Source: Mesorhizobium amorphae (GTDB lineage Bacteria > Pseudomonadota > Alphaproteobacteria > Rhizobiales > Rhizobiaceae). Taken from it: a stretch of DNA of 31,547 bases. Of the stretch, positions 31,240 through 31,547 are shown one piece after another; position 1 is the first letter of the stretch, and every line of letters starts with the position of its first letter. The notes below the pieces were generated by a model, which saw only the letters and a program-made list of their open reading frames with translations, ran no database searches and was not told the origin of the DNA. The stretch lies in NCBI GenBank assembly GCA_003240775.1, contig QFNI01000071.1:1-31547 (forward strand), written 5' to 3'. Both the position numbers and the translations under genes were made by a program.

Positions 31240-31547
31240 TCACCCCGTCGAGATGGACGCTCCGATCAGAATGCCAGCCATCAGCCCGCCGATGCCGGCG
31301 TCTGCGATGATGCTCCAGAGCGCACGCGCCCTGATGCCCTCCGTGCTGACCCCAGGGGCCACCAGGAAGAGCAAGCCTTCCAGCGTGAAGCTGTAGGGCC
31401 AGAAGCCCGACACCGGCCCGTCCGCCCAGCTGTCGGGCCTGCCCTGCCAGTTAAACAGGATCACATAGACCCGCTGGCTCATCACCACGAACCAGACGAT
31501 GAAGATGGCGAGGATCAGCTGCCACTCCCCCCGGCCCGTGTCGTCAC
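31240..31547 (-). CDS. Membrane protein, carboxyl-terminal part (gene continues past the right edge)
   Basis: The frame runs open from the stop at 31240-31242 to the end of the window, so the start lies outside; GTG at 31488 is inside a hydrophobic segment and is probably not the start. The visible 101 or so residues hold three likely membrane segments: WQLILAIFIVWFVVM, then FTLEGLLFLVAPGV, then a final stretch through IIADAGIGGLMAGILIG. A polar loop NWQGRPDSWADGPVSGFWP lies between the first two. I do not recognise the family. It is convergent with the acetyltransferase gene; the 78-base gap shows no strong terminator. Confidence 0.65.
   Translation of the reverse strand, partial: DDTGRGEWQLILAIFIVWFVVMSQRVYVILFNWQGRPDSWADGPVSGFWPYSFTLEGLLFLVAPGVSTEGIRARALWSIIADAGIGGLMAGILIGASISTG

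Noticed and set aside
1..31547. Defence, phage, toxin-antitoxin or insertion-sequence genes
   Set aside because: I went through the longer frames on both strands; real genes are metabolic, envelope or RNA-modification genes, and none shows transposase, integrase, nuclease-defence or toxin motifs.

Overview
This is a high-GC alphaproteobacterial chromosome segment, most likely from the Hyphomicrobiales (Rhizobiales; Phyllobacteriaceae- or Brucellaceae-like). The evidence is a cyclic beta-1,2-glucan system (ndvA/ndvB), a MutL with the endonuclease motif, the block DUF2093-lpxK-waaA-acyltransferase-DUF4170-bisphosphate nucleotidase-pmbA, a pair of M16 peptidases, and the rsmD-rluB-tadA neighbourhood. 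It looks like core chromosome. I found no phage, integron, CRISPR, restriction or toxin-antitoxin genes, no tRNA or rRNA, and no insertion-sequence transposase.

Layout. (1) 1-3000: the C-terminal end of a type IB topoisomerase, then ndvA, the cyclic glucan exporter, on the minus strand. (2) 3023-11539: ndvB, the giant cyclic beta-1,2-glucan synthase (about 2838 aa), also minus. NdvB makes, cyclises and trims the glucan and NdvA exports it to the periplasm. (3) 11684-15023: a two-gene minus operon (FAD oxidoreductase, N-formylglutamate amidohydrolase) divergent from a two-gene plus operon (TIGR01244 protein, 2OG-Fe(II) oxygenase). (4) 15215-15813: a Tat-signal Fe/Mn superoxide dismutase broken by an internal deletion and frameshift. 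(5) 15963-18033: mutL and DUF2093, plus. (6) 18037-29107: ten minus-strand genes in reading order rluB, rsmD, M16, M16, pmbA, cysQ-like, DUF4170, acyltransferase, waaA, lpxK. Most junctions overlap or nearly touch. The exceptions are a 387-base gap before pmbA and a 78-base gap between the cysQ-like gene and DUF4170. They join ribosome/rRNA modification, envelope peptidases and lipid A-Kdo assembly. (7) 29189-31547: tadA, a conserved lipoprotein, a lower-GC GNAT acetyltransferase and a partial membrane protein.

The main non-coding signals are a family of about 40-base GC-rich palindromic repeats, mostly in head-to-head pairs (REPIN-like), in four intergenic regions, and a shared TTTTGCA(G/C)TGCA word upstream of both ndvA and ndvB. 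I saw no obvious new multi-gene system. The items most worth a second look are the broken superoxide dismutase, the REPIN-like family, the shared ndv upstream motif, the split active site of the M16 pair, and the roughly 330-residue disordered tail of the pseudouridine synthase.
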